From: Lacrimispora sphenoides JCM 1415
GTDB taxonomy: Bacteria > Bacillota > Clostridia > Lachnospirales > Lachnospiraceae
NCBI RefSeq assembly: GCF_900105615.1
Contig: NZ_LT630003.1
Location: 248,001 to 312,000, forward strand
DNA: 64,000 nucleotides
Direction: 5' to 3'
The position numbers and the translations under genes were made by a program. This document shows, one piece after another, positions 1 to 11,160 of the stretch; position 1 is the stretch's first letter, and every line of letters begins with the position of its first letter. Below the pieces are notes generated by a model, which ran no database searches, had not been told where the DNA came from, and saw only the letters and a list, made by a program, of their open reading frames with translations.

Positions 1-24
1 AGAAAGTTATGAGGAGGAATTGCA

Positions 25-315
25 ATGAAATTAGTACCATTATTTGACAAAGTTGTGTTAAAACCATTGGTTGCAGAGGAGACAACAAAGTCCGGTATTG
101 TTCTGCCGGGTCAGGCAAAAGAGAAGCCGCAGCAGGCGGAAGTCATCGCAGTAGGACCTGGCGGTCTTGTAGACGGCAAGGAAGTTACCATGCAGGTTAA
201 AGTGGGCGATAAAGTAATCTTCTCCAAGTATTCAGGAACAGAGATAGAGACCGGAGAAGAGAGCGAGAAATATGTGATCGTTAAACAGAATGACATATTA
301 GCAGTGATTGAGTAA
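25..315 (+). CDS. groES: Co-chaperonin GroES
   Basis: GroES forms the heptameric lid of the GroEL chaperonin and works with it in ATP-driven protein folding in the cytosol. The 96-residue product has the usual family length, opens with a typical start (MKLVPLFDKVVLKP), carries the mobile-loop region around residues 18-32 (EETTKSGIVLPGQA) and ends in the normal beta-barrel tail (NDILAVIE). A strong Shine-Dalgarno (GAGGAGG) precedes the ATG by about seven bases. groEL follows 77 bp downstream, the classic groESL order. The promoter and any CIRCE/HrcA operator would lie left of the window, so regulation cannot be judged here. Identification is secure. Confidence 0.98.
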   Translation: MKLVPLFDKVVLKPLVAEETTKSGIVLPGQAKEKPQQAEVIAVGPGGLVDGKEVTMQVKVGDKVIFSKYSGTEIETGEESEKYVIVKQNDILAVIE

Positions 316-389
316 TCAAGAAGGCGATACCGCTTCGTAAGGTTTTAGATAGTACGTATATTTATTTTAACAGAAAACTGGAGGAATGA

Positions 390-2012
<1,623 letters not shown>

Positions 2013-2030
2013 TATTCACGTAAGCAATGA

Positions 2031-2156
2031 GCAGTGCGAAACAGAACATGAAAAAATTTACGTTGTGCTTGCACATAAGAAAATTTTTCCATGTTCTGTT
2101 TCATAGGGCGAACGCCCGTGAGCGGGTAAAGCCACAGGCTTTACCCGCTGCACTGC
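2031..2156. repeat. Four-way-junction palindromic element downstream of groEL
   Basis: A compact 126-bp module with a closing stem GCAGTGC (2031-2037) / GCACTGC (2150-2156). It encloses three hairpins: a long imperfect one with 31-32 nt arms (2038-2068 / 2071-2102), a small GGGC/GCCC hairpin (2106-2117), and a perfect 13-bp stem AGCGGGTAAAGCC / GGCTTTACCCGCT with loop ACA (2121-2149). Junction linkers are only ATA and GTG. No credible gene lies inside. It could act as the groESL transcript end, but the architecture looks like a mobile palindromic repeat. The pairing is read directly from sequence; function is unknown. Confidence 0.75.
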
Positions 2157-2268
2157 GGACTTCCGGTACTCCAGACACCCACCCACCCCACACCCTAACC
2201 ACACCCTAAATCAGGATAACTCCTTCCCCTAAGCGCCATGCAGGAAACAAGAAAGGACCCAAATCGTT

Positions 2269-2778
2269 ATGAATGAAATGTATGCAGAATGGCTAGTGAA
2301 GCGAAAATCACCGGCCTATACCATGTTGATAAAAATTGCGATGGGAATCCTATGCGTAATTGCATTTTTCCTCTCCATGTCTCCGGTTTTCGGAATCTTT
2401 GGAGTGCTTATTCTGCTTGCAGCCGCAGCCGCCACATATTTTGTATTCCGCAACAGCGAAGTAGAATTTGAATACTTATTTGTGACTAACACTCTATCCA
2501 TTGACCGGATCTACGGCAGAAGCAAGAGAAAGAAGGCCTGGGAAAGCTCCATGGAAGGGATCCAGATCGTAGCTCCCACCGGTTCCACGGAGGCCAGGGA
2601 TCATGAAACAAAAAACATGAAACTACTGGATTTTTCATCCCACGTACCGGGAGCAAAGACTTATACATTAATCAGCCAGTCCGGTGCTGAAACAACAAAG
2701 ATCATATTTGAACCTAACGATAAGCTGCTCCAGTGCATGAGGATGACAGCGCCCCGTAAGGTTGTGAAAGAAGTATAA
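2269..2778 (+). CDS. DUF6106-type membrane protein
   Basis: A 169-residue protein of unknown function, resembling the DUF6106 family seen in Lachnospiraceae. The N-terminal part has two adjacent hydrophobic segments (about residues 20-36 and 40-58) joined by a short turn. The soluble C-terminal part of about 105 residues is predicted to face the cytoplasm and contains a basic patch (YGRSKRKKAWES) typical of PH-like or DUF folds attached to membranes. The ATG at 2269 lies downstream of a purine-rich stretch (AAGAAAGGA). It is an isolated gene between groESL and guaB with its own terminator. The family name is from recognition of the sequence pattern; no function is claimed. Confidence 0.7.
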   Translation: MNEMYAEWLVKRKSPAYTMLIKIAMGILCVIAFFLSMSPVFGIFGVLILLAAAAATYFVFRNSEVEFEYLFVTNTLSIDRIYGRSKRKKAWESSMEGIQIVAPTGSTEARDHETKNMKLLDFSSHVPGAKTYTLISQSGAETTKIIFEPNDKLLQCMRMTAPRKVVKEV

Positions 2779-2830
2779 CGAAAAAGGAATCAGTCGGTTT
2801 TGCAAAAAACCGCCCGGTTCCTTTTTCGTT
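2777..2830 (+). terminator. Hairpin terminator after the DUF6106 gene
   Basis: A perfect 13-bp stem AACGAAAAAGGAA (2777-2789) / TTCCTTTTTCGTT (2818-2830) begins inside the stop codon. It contains a second nested stem (CGGTTTT / AAAACCG). The right arm is itself U-rich, so it fits a Rho-independent terminator. Confidence 0.8.
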
Positions 2831-2886
2831 ACAGGAGAGACTTCTTTACTGTCCATGAGTGACGGAAAGAAACCGGAAAATGTCCG

Positions 2887-2915
2887 TTGACAACCCCTGT
2901 AAAATTTGTTAAACT
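2887..2915 (+). promoter_or_regulatory. Sigma-A promoter of guaB
   Basis: TTGACA (2887-2892), a 17-bp spacer and TAAACT (2910-2915). The predicted start near 2922 leaves a leader of about 60 nt before guaB, with no recognisable riboswitch. The leader ends with the ribosome site GGAGAGG. Confidence 0.75.
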
Positions 2916-2957
2916 ATGTAACTAACAAGTAAAAAGACTTATTAGTTTCATTAATAA

Positions 2958-4439
<1,482 letters not shown>

Positions 4440-4483
4440 ATAGACGCTGGATGAACCGAAGGTAAATCTAACATTTTCATAGA

Positions 4484-4522
4484 CAAAGAGGTGGAGATCA
4501 TAAATGATTCTCCACCTCTTTG
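4484..4522. terminator. Bidirectional hairpin between guaB and the DUF3842 gene
   Basis: Stem CAAAGAGGTGGAGA (4484-4497) / TCTCCACCTCTTTG (4509-4522) with a partly paired TCAT..ATGA interior. It lies between convergent genes and overlaps the last codons of the minus-strand gene. U-tracts are weak on both sides, so termination is inferred from position and stem strength. Confidence 0.65.
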
Positions 4523-4902
4523 ATTACCAGGGCAATGGATTCCGTTAAAGTCAGGTTTTCACAGCCCACTACATAATGATTGCATTTGTTCACCGGTATA
4601 AGGATCTTATATGCACGGCTTTTTCCGATGGCCTCAGCCATGGCTGGAGTGATCTCTCCCAGCAGAGAATCGGCAATGACGATCCCAATAGGACCGATGA
4701 TAATATCTGCATCCCGGCTGGCCACAAGGACCGGATTCTCACCGGTTGCTCCTGCATCGGCTCCTGCCTTTAACATGGCAGAAGTGGCAATAGAATTGGT
4801 CCCGATGGCAATGACTGAAAGACTGGGAAAGGACTTTTTTAACTGAGCGATGACGGACTGCCCCATTTTACCGCCCTGCCCGTCAATGATAACGATTTTC
4901 AT
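4498..4902 (-). CDS. DUF3842 family protein
   Basis: A 134-residue protein matching the DUF3842 pattern common in Clostridia. It opens with a Rossmann-like nucleotide-binding start (MKIVIIDGQGGKMGQSV). Further glycine- and alanine-rich strands follow (GPIGIVIADSLLGEITPAMA), with a conserved-looking end containing CNHYVVGCENLTL. The two Cys may be functional. No catalytic role is established for the family as far as I know. It is convergent with guaB and upstream of nothing else on its strand, so it appears monocistronic. The start is supported by GGAGGA about eight bases upstream (GAGGACGAAGAC before ATG). Confidence 0.75.
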   Translation of the reverse strand: MKIVIIDGQGGKMGQSVIAQLKKSFPSLSVIAIGTNSIATSAMLKAGADAGATGENPVLVASRDADIIIGPIGIVIADSLLGEITPAMAEAIGKSRAYKILIPVNKCNHYVVGCENLTLTESIALVIKEVENHL

Positions 4903-5005
4903 GTCTTCGTCCTCCTTATCCCTCTATTGTATTATAGGGAAGGACAGAAATCAAGTGAAAGGCCAAGGGGGCAGTCTGATAAGGGTTCTTATTCATCCGA
5001 AAAGC

Positions 5006-6442
5006 TTAAGCTTTTGCAACTTCATCTTCCTTAATAAACAGGCTTGTAATGATAAATCCGGCAATGTAAGCGATCACCAGTCCCATAAAATAATTGAGCA
5101 TATTAACAGGGCTGCTCATGATGGGAATGGCTAACAGGCCCGAAGGGCTCCAGGCAATGCTCCTTACATGCATGAGCATCACATAGGCACCGCCGAATCC
5201 GGCTCCCAATCCAGCAGTTATGAACGGTTTACCAAGCGGAAGAGTAACTCCATAAATAAGCGGTTCGCCGATGCCTAAGAATCCGGAAGGCAGTGCACCG
5301 ATGATAACGCTCTTTAAGCGTTTGTTTCCGCTTCGTTTTGCTTTTAAATAGATGGCAATGGCTGCACCTACCTGCCCAGCGCCTGCCATGGCCAGGACCG
5401 GGAATAAGGAGACTCCGCCCATTTGTTCCAACTGAACCGCATAGATGGGAACCAGCCCATGATGCAGTCCCAAAAGGACCAGGGGAAGGAATACGGCTGA
5501 CATAATGTAACCGGATAAAACGCTGACGACCGGATTTGCGGAATTTACAAGGAGGGATAATGCCCAGACCAGCCCGTCAGATAAAAAGCCAGCGGCCGGC
5601 ATCAGCACCAGTACAAACAAGGTTCCGGTGATTAAAATGCTTAAGAATCCGGTCAGCATGATATCAAGGACATCGGGAACATGTTTGCGCACCCAGCGTT
5701 CTACTTTGGAGAGGACCCAGACACCGATGATCACGCCGATGATCCCGCCCTTGCCGCTAATTAAGGTTGAGCTGTTTGGGATCTGTTCATTGTAAAGACC
5801 AAAGAACTTTGATATATCCGTGATCTGTGACATAATGCTCATAGAACCGATCATGCCGCCCAGGGCAGGTGTCGCTCCAAAGCTTTTTGCTGCATTGACA
5901 CCGGTAAAAATTGAAAAATAACCGAGAAATGCACCGCCGAACAGCTTTAGCATGGTGACAAGAAGAGTCCAGAAGCTGCCTCCCAATATCTGCGCTTCCA
6001 CGCCCTGGCCGATGATATTGGCCACACCGTTGCATAAACCGGCTGCTACGATAGCAGGAATCATCGGAATAAAGATATCGGAGATAACCCGTATGCTGCT
6101 CTTTAACCCGTTTCCTTTCTGGCCGGCCTTTACTGCTTCTTTGTTTTGCTGCCAGGAAGCATTGGTGGAGAGCCCTTTGCCGCCAAGCTCACTAGGGATT
6201 CCTAAGCCGAGGCAGATATCCATGAGCTTTCTGGCCTTTCCAGGTCCGACAACTACCTGAACATCAATTCCGTTTGCAACCAGGCCAAGAACTCCGGAAA
6301 TCTCTTTCAGTTCCTTCTCCTGCACCAGATCAGGATTCTTTACCTTTAAACGAAGGCGTGTCATGCAGCTGGCCGCGGCTGCAACATTTTCTTTCCCTCC
6401 CGATAATTCCAGGATCTTTTGAAGCAATACTTCATTTGTCAT
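5006..6442 (-). CDS. PTS EIIBC component, MurNAc type
   Basis: A membrane phosphotransferase permease that imports and phosphorylates an amino sugar. Context with murQ and an RpiR regulator points to N-acetylmuramic acid, giving MurNAc 6-phosphate. The product is about 478 residues. An N-terminal EIIB domain carries the phosphorylated cysteine at about residue 26 (AASCMTRLR). A long EIIC domain follows with around ten hydrophobic segments and the conserved loop GIGEPLIYGVTLP. There is no EIIA domain, so phosphate must come from an EIIA encoded elsewhere. The start at 6442 is chosen over an ATG five codons upstream because GGAGG lies eight bases before it. MurP is the likeliest identity; a related EIIBC of other specificity is possible. 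Confidence 0.85.
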   Translation of the reverse strand: MTNEVLLQKILELSGGKENVAAAASCMTRLRLKVKNPDLVQEKELKEISGVLGLVANGIDVQVVVGPGKARKLMDICLGLGIPSELGGKGLSTNASWQQNKEAVKAGQKGNGLKSSIRVISDIFIPMIPAIVAAGLCNGVANIIGQGVEAQILGGSFWTLLVTMLKLFGGAFLGYFSIFTGVNAAKSFGATPALGGMIGSMSIMSQITDISKFFGLYNEQIPNSSTLISGKGGIIGVIIGVWVLSKVERWVRKHVPDVLDIMLTGFLSILITGTLFVLVLMPAAGFLSDGLVWALSLLVNSANPVVSVLSGYIMSAVFLPLVLLGLHHGLVPIYAVQLEQMGGVSLFPVLAMAGAGQVGAAIAIYLKAKRSGNKRLKSVIIGALPSGFLGIGEPLIYGVTLPLGKPFITAGLGAGFGGAYVMLMHVRSIAWSPSGLLAIPIMSSPVNMLNYFMGLVIAYIAGFIITSLFIKEDEVAKA

Positions 6443-6480
6443 AATAGACACCTCCATAGTTGAAATGAATAAATTGATAG

Positions 6481-7386
6481 TTAATCAGAATCCCTTTTCA
6501 TGCATGCGCGGATATGCCCGCGGGATTCCTTTAATTTCTTTTCTGCTTCTTTTGGCCCTGCGCCTGTTCGTTTCATTGCTATGGCTAACTTAACGCTCCC
6601 TCCTGCTTCCTTTAACAGTCTTCTGGCTTCATCACGAGTTATTTCTGTGGCAGCCATCAGGATGTTTTCTGCCCTGGAGCGCAGCTTCTCATTGCTCTGC
6701 ACCACATCTACCATCAGGTTCTGGTATGCTTTTCCGATGCCCACCATGGCTCCGGTGCTGATCATATTAAGTATCATCTTCTGGGCGGTCCCGGCTTTTA
6801 ACCGGGTGCTGCCGGTCAAAACCTCCGGTCCCACCACCGGTTCGATGGCCAGGTCTGCATAAGTTCCAATGAGGCTTCCCTCATTGCAGGCTATGGATAC
6901 GGTCCGGCAGCCTATGCTTTTTGCATAGCTTAAGGCAGCCGATACATAGGGCGTCCTTCCGCTGGCCGCAATGCCCACCACCACATCTTTTGGGGATAAG
7001 GGCAGGGCTTTTAAATCTTCAATGCCAAGGGACTCAGAGTCCTCGGCTCCTTCCACTGCCTGCCTGATGGCCCTGTCCCCGCCGGCAATCAGGCCGATGA
7101 CCATACCCGGGTCAACCCCAAAGGTGGGAGGGCATTCGGAACTGTCTAAGATGCCGAGTCTCCCGCTGGTCCCTGCTCCCATGTAGATGAGCCGGCCTCC
7201 GGCCTCAAATGCTTCACAGACCCATTCCACTGCTCTGGCAGTCTGTGGCAGGACTCTTTCCACAGCCTCCGCCACCTTCCTGTCTTCCTGGTTCATAGCC
7301 GTCACCAGTTCGAAAGGTGTCATGGTGTCTAAATCCATGGTATCAGGATTGCGGCTTTCTGTTGTCATCTTGCTTAAATCTACCAT
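6481..7386 (-). CDS. murQ: N-acetylmuramic acid 6-phosphate etherase
   Basis: Cleaves the lactyl ether of MurNAc 6-phosphate to give GlcNAc 6-phosphate and D-lactate in peptidoglycan recycling. The 301-residue product has the SIS domain and the family signature GAGTSGRLGILDSSECPPTF near residues 60-79, which includes the catalytic glutamate. The C-terminal helical region (ARRLLKEAGGSVKLAIAMKR) is typical. The ATG at 7386 is preceded by GAGGAGG; longer upstream readings only run into the regulator gene. It overlaps the end of the regulator gene by 44 bp and is followed 38 bp later by the PTS gene, so the three form one operon. No nearby glycosidase was seen. Confidence 0.96.
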   Translation of the reverse strand: MVDLSKMTTESRNPDTMDLDTMTPFELVTAMNQEDRKVAEAVERVLPQTARAVEWVCEAFEAGGRLIYMGAGTSGRLGILDSSECPPTFGVDPGMVIGLIAGGDRAIRQAVEGAEDSESLGIEDLKALPLSPKDVVVGIAASGRTPYVSAALSYAKSIGCRTVSIACNEGSLIGTYADLAIEPVVGPEVLTGSTRLKAGTAQKMILNMISTGAMVGIGKAYQNLMVDVVQSNEKLRSRAENILMAATEITRDEARRLLKEAGGSVKLAIAMKRTGAGPKEAEKKLKESRGHIRACMKRDSD

Positions 7387-8278
7387 GATTGATTTCCTCC
7401 TCATTATACGCTTCGTCGAAAGGTTCAAAATACGACGGATTTTTCTTGGAAATATGCGTTTTGCGCCACTGTGACAGAGAATATTGGCTGTTGTGGTTGG
7501 CGTATGCAGTATACAGAATATCAATGATGTTTAACTGGCTGATCCGGCTTCCCATGGCTCCGCTCCGGAAGATGGATTCGTTGGCAGCCACATAAAGGTT
7601 GTAATCCGCCATTTCCGAAAGCGGTGATACGGCAAAACGGGTGATCAGGATGAATTTTGCCCCTACCTGCTGCATGGTCCTGGCGCACTCGATCATTTCC
7701 ATGGTCCTGCCGGAATAGGAGATCATCAGTCCTAAATCATCCCGGCTCATGTTACGGGCCTGCAAAAGCTGGGAATGCCAGTCATCATTTAAGATGCAGG
7801 GCTTGTTGATCCGGAGGAATTTTAAATAGGCATCCCGGGCCACCAGAAGGGAAGAACCGATTCCGAATAAACAGATGGTTCGGCATTGGCATAAGAGGTC
7901 AATGCAGTTTTTAAGAGCGGATATATCGGTTAAATTTCTGGTATCCTCTAAGGAGGCGATGTTTTTATATGTAATTTTGTCGACGATCTGTTCCAGAGTA
8001 TCGTTCTCTGTAATCTCCTCCATTTTTTCCCTGGTATTTTCCTGCCGGATGGCCAGTTCACAGATCAGGGCAGCCTTCATTTCCTTGTACCCGGAGAAAC
8101 CAAGTTCATGACACAGCCGGATAACGGTGGAAGAGGAAGAAAACCCTTTTTCTGCCAGAGCGTGGACGGAAAGCTTCACCGCCTGTTCCGGCGTGTCTAA
8201 CAGGTACCGTACGACGCCTGTCTCAGCAACACTCATCTCTTTTTGATATTCTCGCAAACGAACCAGTACACTTTTCAT
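7343..8278 (-). CDS. MurR/RpiR family regulator
   Basis: A 311-residue transcription factor. The N-terminal helix-turn-helix domain (residues about 1-77, with ALAEKGFSSSSTVIRLCHEL) is followed by a SIS sugar-phosphate-binding domain (about 120-260, FGIGSSLLVARDAYLKFLRI). In the MurR family such proteins repress murQ-murP and respond to MurNAc 6-phosphate; here it is the first gene of the same operon, so autoregulation is likely. A good promoter precedes it, and an inverted repeat AGACATT..AATGTCT (8332-8338 / 8377-8383) lies upstream. The C-terminal tail extends about 30 residues beyond the SIS core and overlaps murQ. Confidence 0.9.
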   Translation of the reverse strand: MKSVLVRLREYQKEMSVAETGVVRYLLDTPEQAVKLSVHALAEKGFSSSSTVIRLCHELGFSGYKEMKAALICELAIRQENTREKMEEITENDTLEQIVDKITYKNIASLEDTRNLTDISALKNCIDLLCQCRTICLFGIGSSLLVARDAYLKFLRINKPCILNDDWHSQLLQARNMSRDDLGLMISYSGRTMEMIECARTMQQVGAKFILITRFAVSPLSEMADYNLYVAANESIFRSGAMGSRISQLNIIDILYTAYANHNSQYSLSQWRKTHISKKNPSYFEPFDEAYNEEEINHGRFKQDDNRKPQS

Positions 8279-8303
8279 TTTTATTTCCCCTTGTTGTTGT
8301 ATT

Positions 8304-8332
8304 AGTATATGCAGCTTGGATTAATAGTTCAA
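8304..8332 (-). promoter_or_regulatory. Sigma-A promoter of the murR-murQ-PTS operon
   Basis: Read on the minus strand: TTGAAC (8332-8327), 17-bp spacer, TATACT (8309-8304). The predicted start is about 20 bp before the regulator ATG, with AAGGGG as ribosome site. It faces away from the PHP gene promoter. Confidence 0.7.
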
Positions 8333-8421
8333 GACATTAGGCTTCTTATGAAACTTTATACCATATATTGGAGGAAATGTCTGGTTTTTGTCTTGTCCTA
8401 TGCCAAAGATTGGGCAATTTG

Positions 8422-8450
8422 TTGACCTGTATATAAGATAAGTCTATAAT
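8422..8450 (+). promoter_or_regulatory. Sigma-A promoter of the PHP-domain gene
   Basis: TTGACC (8422-8427), 17-bp spacer, perfect TATAAT (8445-8450). An ATG at 8449 falls inside the -10 box, which rules it out as the start of the downstream gene. Confidence 0.8.
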
Positions 8451-8487
8451 GAGACTATTAGAACCCTTACGTTTAAGGAGGTCATTG

Positions 8488-9339
8488 ATGAAAGCGGACT
8501 TTCATATGCATTCCTGTTTTTCTGACGGAAGTGAAACTATAATGCAAATTTACTCACTGGCAAAAAAGCAGGGCCTTAGGGCAGCAGCCATAACGGATCA
8601 TGATACGGTATTGGGCCTTAAAGAAGAAGAAAAGGCGTCAAAAAAGTATTGTATTCCTTTTATACCGGCTGCAGAGTTTACGGCTGCAGAAAAGGGAATG
8701 AAATTTCATGTACTGGGATATGGGATCGATCCGGAGAATCCGGAGCTGCGTAGGTATTCCATCAGCTTTCTGGAACAGATGAATGAACGGTCAAGGCATC
8801 AGATCTTAAAGATGCAGCAGGCTGGAATAGAGATTGAGGAAAAAGAGTTTTTCGAAAAGGCTGGAGGCGGACCGCTTTACCGGGCAAAGCTTTTGGGAGT
8901 TCTGGCTGACCATGGACTCCTTAGAAGAGAAGATATTATGAAGAGCCTGCCCCTTTATTTTGGAAAAGGAGCTCCCTATGAGGAAGAGGATCGTTTTTCT
9001 TATAGAAGTTTCTATAAAATATGTGGGATGATAAAGGAGGCTGGGGGAAATGTGGTTTTGGCTCACCCCGGGAAAATAAAGAGAAAGAACATACAGCTTT
9101 ATGATGCCCTTTTAAGAGAAGAATGTCTGGACGGCGTTGAAGTGTACCATCATGATAACCCTGAGGATGTCCGGGCAGAATTATTGGCTGTGGCAGAAAA
9201 CCGGCATTTAATGGTCACCGGCGGCAGCGATTACCACGGTATTTACATGAAGAAGCCAGCTCTTCCGGGGGCTGAGGAGCTGCCGGAAGAACTGGCGGAA
9301 GGATTAAAGCATCTGTTAACCGGTTACTTCTCCCTGTGA
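8488..9339 (+). CDS. PHP-domain metal-dependent phosphoesterase
   Basis: A 283-residue polymerase-and-histidinol-phosphatase (PHP) domain protein. Metal-ligand motifs are in order: DFHMHSCFSDG (residues 4-14), ITDHDTV (about 38-44), a glutamate in PAAEFTA, HPGK near residue 194 and SDYHG near 249. Relatives act on 3',5'-nucleotide bisphosphates or on short RNA and nucleotide substrates, so a YciV/RnaM-like role is the best guess. The ATG at 8488 is preceded by AAGGAGG and is placed correctly relative to the promoter at 8422-8450. It converges with and overlaps the germination gene by 16 bp. Exact substrate is not decidable from sequence. Confidence 0.85.
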   Translation: MKADFHMHSCFSDGSETIMQIYSLAKKQGLRAAAITDHDTVLGLKEEEKASKKYCIPFIPAAEFTAAEKGMKFHVLGYGIDPENPELRRYSISFLEQMNERSRHQILKMQQAGIEIEEKEFFEKAGGGPLYRAKLLGVLADHGLLRREDIMKSLPLYFGKGAPYEEEDRFSYRSFYKICGMIKEAGGNVVLAHPGKIKRKNIQLYDALLREECLDGVEVYHHDNPEDVRAELLAVAENRHLMVTGGSDYHGIYMKKPALPGAEELPEELAEGLKHLLTGYFSL

Positions 9340-10733
9340 GGAAGCCTTCCCCGAAAGAACCGTTTTTTCAGTTCTGAAAGGTGGAATGGAATCAGGGGAT
9401 AGATATAACTTTTTCCGGCTATGGTTTTATTAAACACAATTGCGCCTATGGAAAGCGCAACGCCGCCTACGAATCCCCAGAAATTCAGCAGGGCGGTGGT
9501 GATCAGCATGATCAGACGCATGAATTTAAAGGCATAACCCAGCTCAAAGCTTGACTGGGAATAGTTGGCAATGGTCACAAAGGCCATATAAAGCATGGTC
9601 TCACTGTTAAACCAGCCGGATTTTACGGAATATTCACCCAGTACAATACCGGCGATCACACTGAGGGGAGTAGTCAGCATGCTGGGAGTGTTGACAGCTG
9701 CAAGCCTCAGACCGTCAATGGCAAATTCCAGAATCAGGAGCTGAAAAAGCAGGGGAACCTGGGGCTGTTCTGATAAGCGGATAAATTGCAGCCAGGAAGG
9801 GATCATTTCCGGATTTTGCATAAAAAGCAGCCACATAGGTGTTAAATACAGGGTCAGAATGGAGATGACCAGGCGGGACAGCCTAAGGTAAGTCCCAGTC
9901 ACAGGAGGAAAATAATAGTCATCGGCTTCCTCGATGATATCAAAGACAGAGGAAGGTAAAATCATGGCTGAGGGAGAGTTGTCCACCAGGATAATAATGT
10001 TTCCTTCCAGTATGGAAGCAGCGGCAGTATCCGGCCGCTCGGAAAATTTGAATTTGGGGAAAGGGTTTAACCATTTATGGGGATAGATGCACTCTGCAAG
10101 GCTTTCCTGGTTCATGGTAAGGGCATCGACTTTAAGCTTGCTGATCCGGTCCTTGATCATGGTTAAAAGATTTTCATCATGCCGCCCCTTGAAGTAGCAG
10201 ATGGCGATATCGGTGTGGGAGCTTTCTCCGGCATTCATGACTTCTATGGTAAGCTTGGGATCACGGATCCTGCGGCGGATAAGAGCGGTATTAAAAACCA
10301 GGGTTTCCACAAATCCATCTCTTGATCCTCTTAGAACTTTGTCTTTTTCCGGCTCTGTGACGCTTCTGGCTGGATAACTTCGGCAGTCCACGGTCAGGCA
10401 TTTGTCGTACCCGTTAACGAACAGGCAGGATACTCCGGTCAAAAGCTGTTTGATCATGGTTTCATCGTCTTTTACGAGCCCCACTTGACCATAAGGGAGA
10501 AACCTTTTGGAAAATTCATGGGCATCCGGCGGCATATCCTCAGCCGGAATGGATAATAAGTTGTCCAGGATCTTCTGCCACGCATCACTCTGGGTAAACC
10601 CTTCAATGAAGTAAAGGCAGGCTTCCTGTTCCCCGATATAAAAGGTCCGGTAAACGATGTCAAAGTTTCCGGCTACATCAATCTTTGTGTTTAGGTAGTT
10701 CATATTATTGGAAAGGCTGTTGGAAAATTCCAT
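9324..10733 (-). CDS. Spore germination protein, GerA/SpoVAF type
   Basis: A subunit of the GerA family of spore inner-membrane proteins. The 470-residue product has a large soluble N-terminal region (to about residue 270), with segments usual for the family (NTALIRRRIRDPKLTIE, ASILEGNIIILVDNSPSA). Four to five hydrophobic helices follow, including PVTGTYLRLSRLVISILTL and the conserved LRLAAVNTPSMLTTPLSVI. The N-terminal arrangement resembles SpoVAF more than GerAA, but no spoVA genes lie nearby and I would not insist. The start at 10733 is chosen because AAGGAG precedes it by nine bases. It shows the host is a spore former. No partner GerB or GerC is adjacent. Confidence 0.88.
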   Translation of the reverse strand: MEFSNSLSNNMNYLNTKIDVAGNFDIVYRTFYIGEQEACLYFIEGFTQSDAWQKILDNLLSIPAEDMPPDAHEFSKRFLPYGQVGLVKDDETMIKQLLTGVSCLFVNGYDKCLTVDCRSYPARSVTEPEKDKVLRGSRDGFVETLVFNTALIRRRIRDPKLTIEVMNAGESSHTDIAICYFKGRHDENLLTMIKDRISKLKVDALTMNQESLAECIYPHKWLNPFPKFKFSERPDTAAASILEGNIIILVDNSPSAMILPSSVFDIIEEADDYYFPPVTGTYLRLSRLVISILTLYLTPMWLLFMQNPEMIPSWLQFIRLSEQPQVPLLFQLLILEFAIDGLRLAAVNTPSMLTTPLSVIAGIVLGEYSVKSGWFNSETMLYMAFVTIANYSQSSFELGYAFKFMRLIMLITTALLNFWGFVGGVALSIGAIVFNKTIAGKSYIYPLIPFHLSELKKRFFRGRLPHREK

Positions 10734-10925
10734 GGCGATGATCTCCTTGCAAATAAAAAGTGTCCATAGTGCGGGCGGTAATAAAATAAGTATGTGCATT
10801 TTCCATGAAATTATGTTTTATAAATTCTGTACGTATTCCGAGGACTTTCGACATGATCTTGTATGAAAAGATATTAAAACGGCCCTTTTTTATAAAAAGT
10901 CTTTTAGTAAAATGTACTAAAAACA

Positions 10926-10954
10926 TTGACTTTTTAGGCAATAGATGATATTAT
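10926..10954 (+). promoter_or_regulatory. Sigma-A promoter upstream of yitT
   Basis: TTGACT (10926-10931), 17-bp spacer, TATTAT (10949-10954). The predicted start near 10961 would make an unusually long leader of about 200 nt before the yitT-type gene. Confidence 0.75.
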
Positions 10955-10960
10955 CGTCCA

Positions 10961-11160
10961 TGTGAGAAGCACAAAGGAATTCCTTGTGTGCGTGATTTTG
11001 GCATGGGGATGCCAGGTAGCAGAACTGAATAATGTGACGGTTCAGATCGTGACGGGGGATTGCCTTCTGTGGGGGAAGGGCAATCCTCTATTAATTTAAA
11101 AAAATTTGATACAAGAGAAGGATTTACATATAATATCATGTAAAGATGAGGAGGAATTTT
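10961..11160 (+). ncRNA. Structured 5' leader of the yitT-type gene
   Basis: Four hairpins lie in the first 126 nt of the predicted transcript. They are GCACA..TGTGC around AGG-AATT-CCT (10969-10991); TGGCAT-GGGG-ATGCCA (10999-11014); CTGAA..TTCAG (11025-11045); and GGATTGCC..GGCAATCC with an inner TTC/GAA (11057-11086). The last may be a weak terminator, as it is followed by a U- and A-rich stretch. I do not recognise the aptamer as a known riboswitch class. The secondary structure is read by eye and the regulatory role is inference. Confidence 0.5.

Noticed and set aside
2027..2209. Short frames through the post-groEL region
   Set aside because: They translate the palindromic arms of the four-way-junction element and have no coding character.
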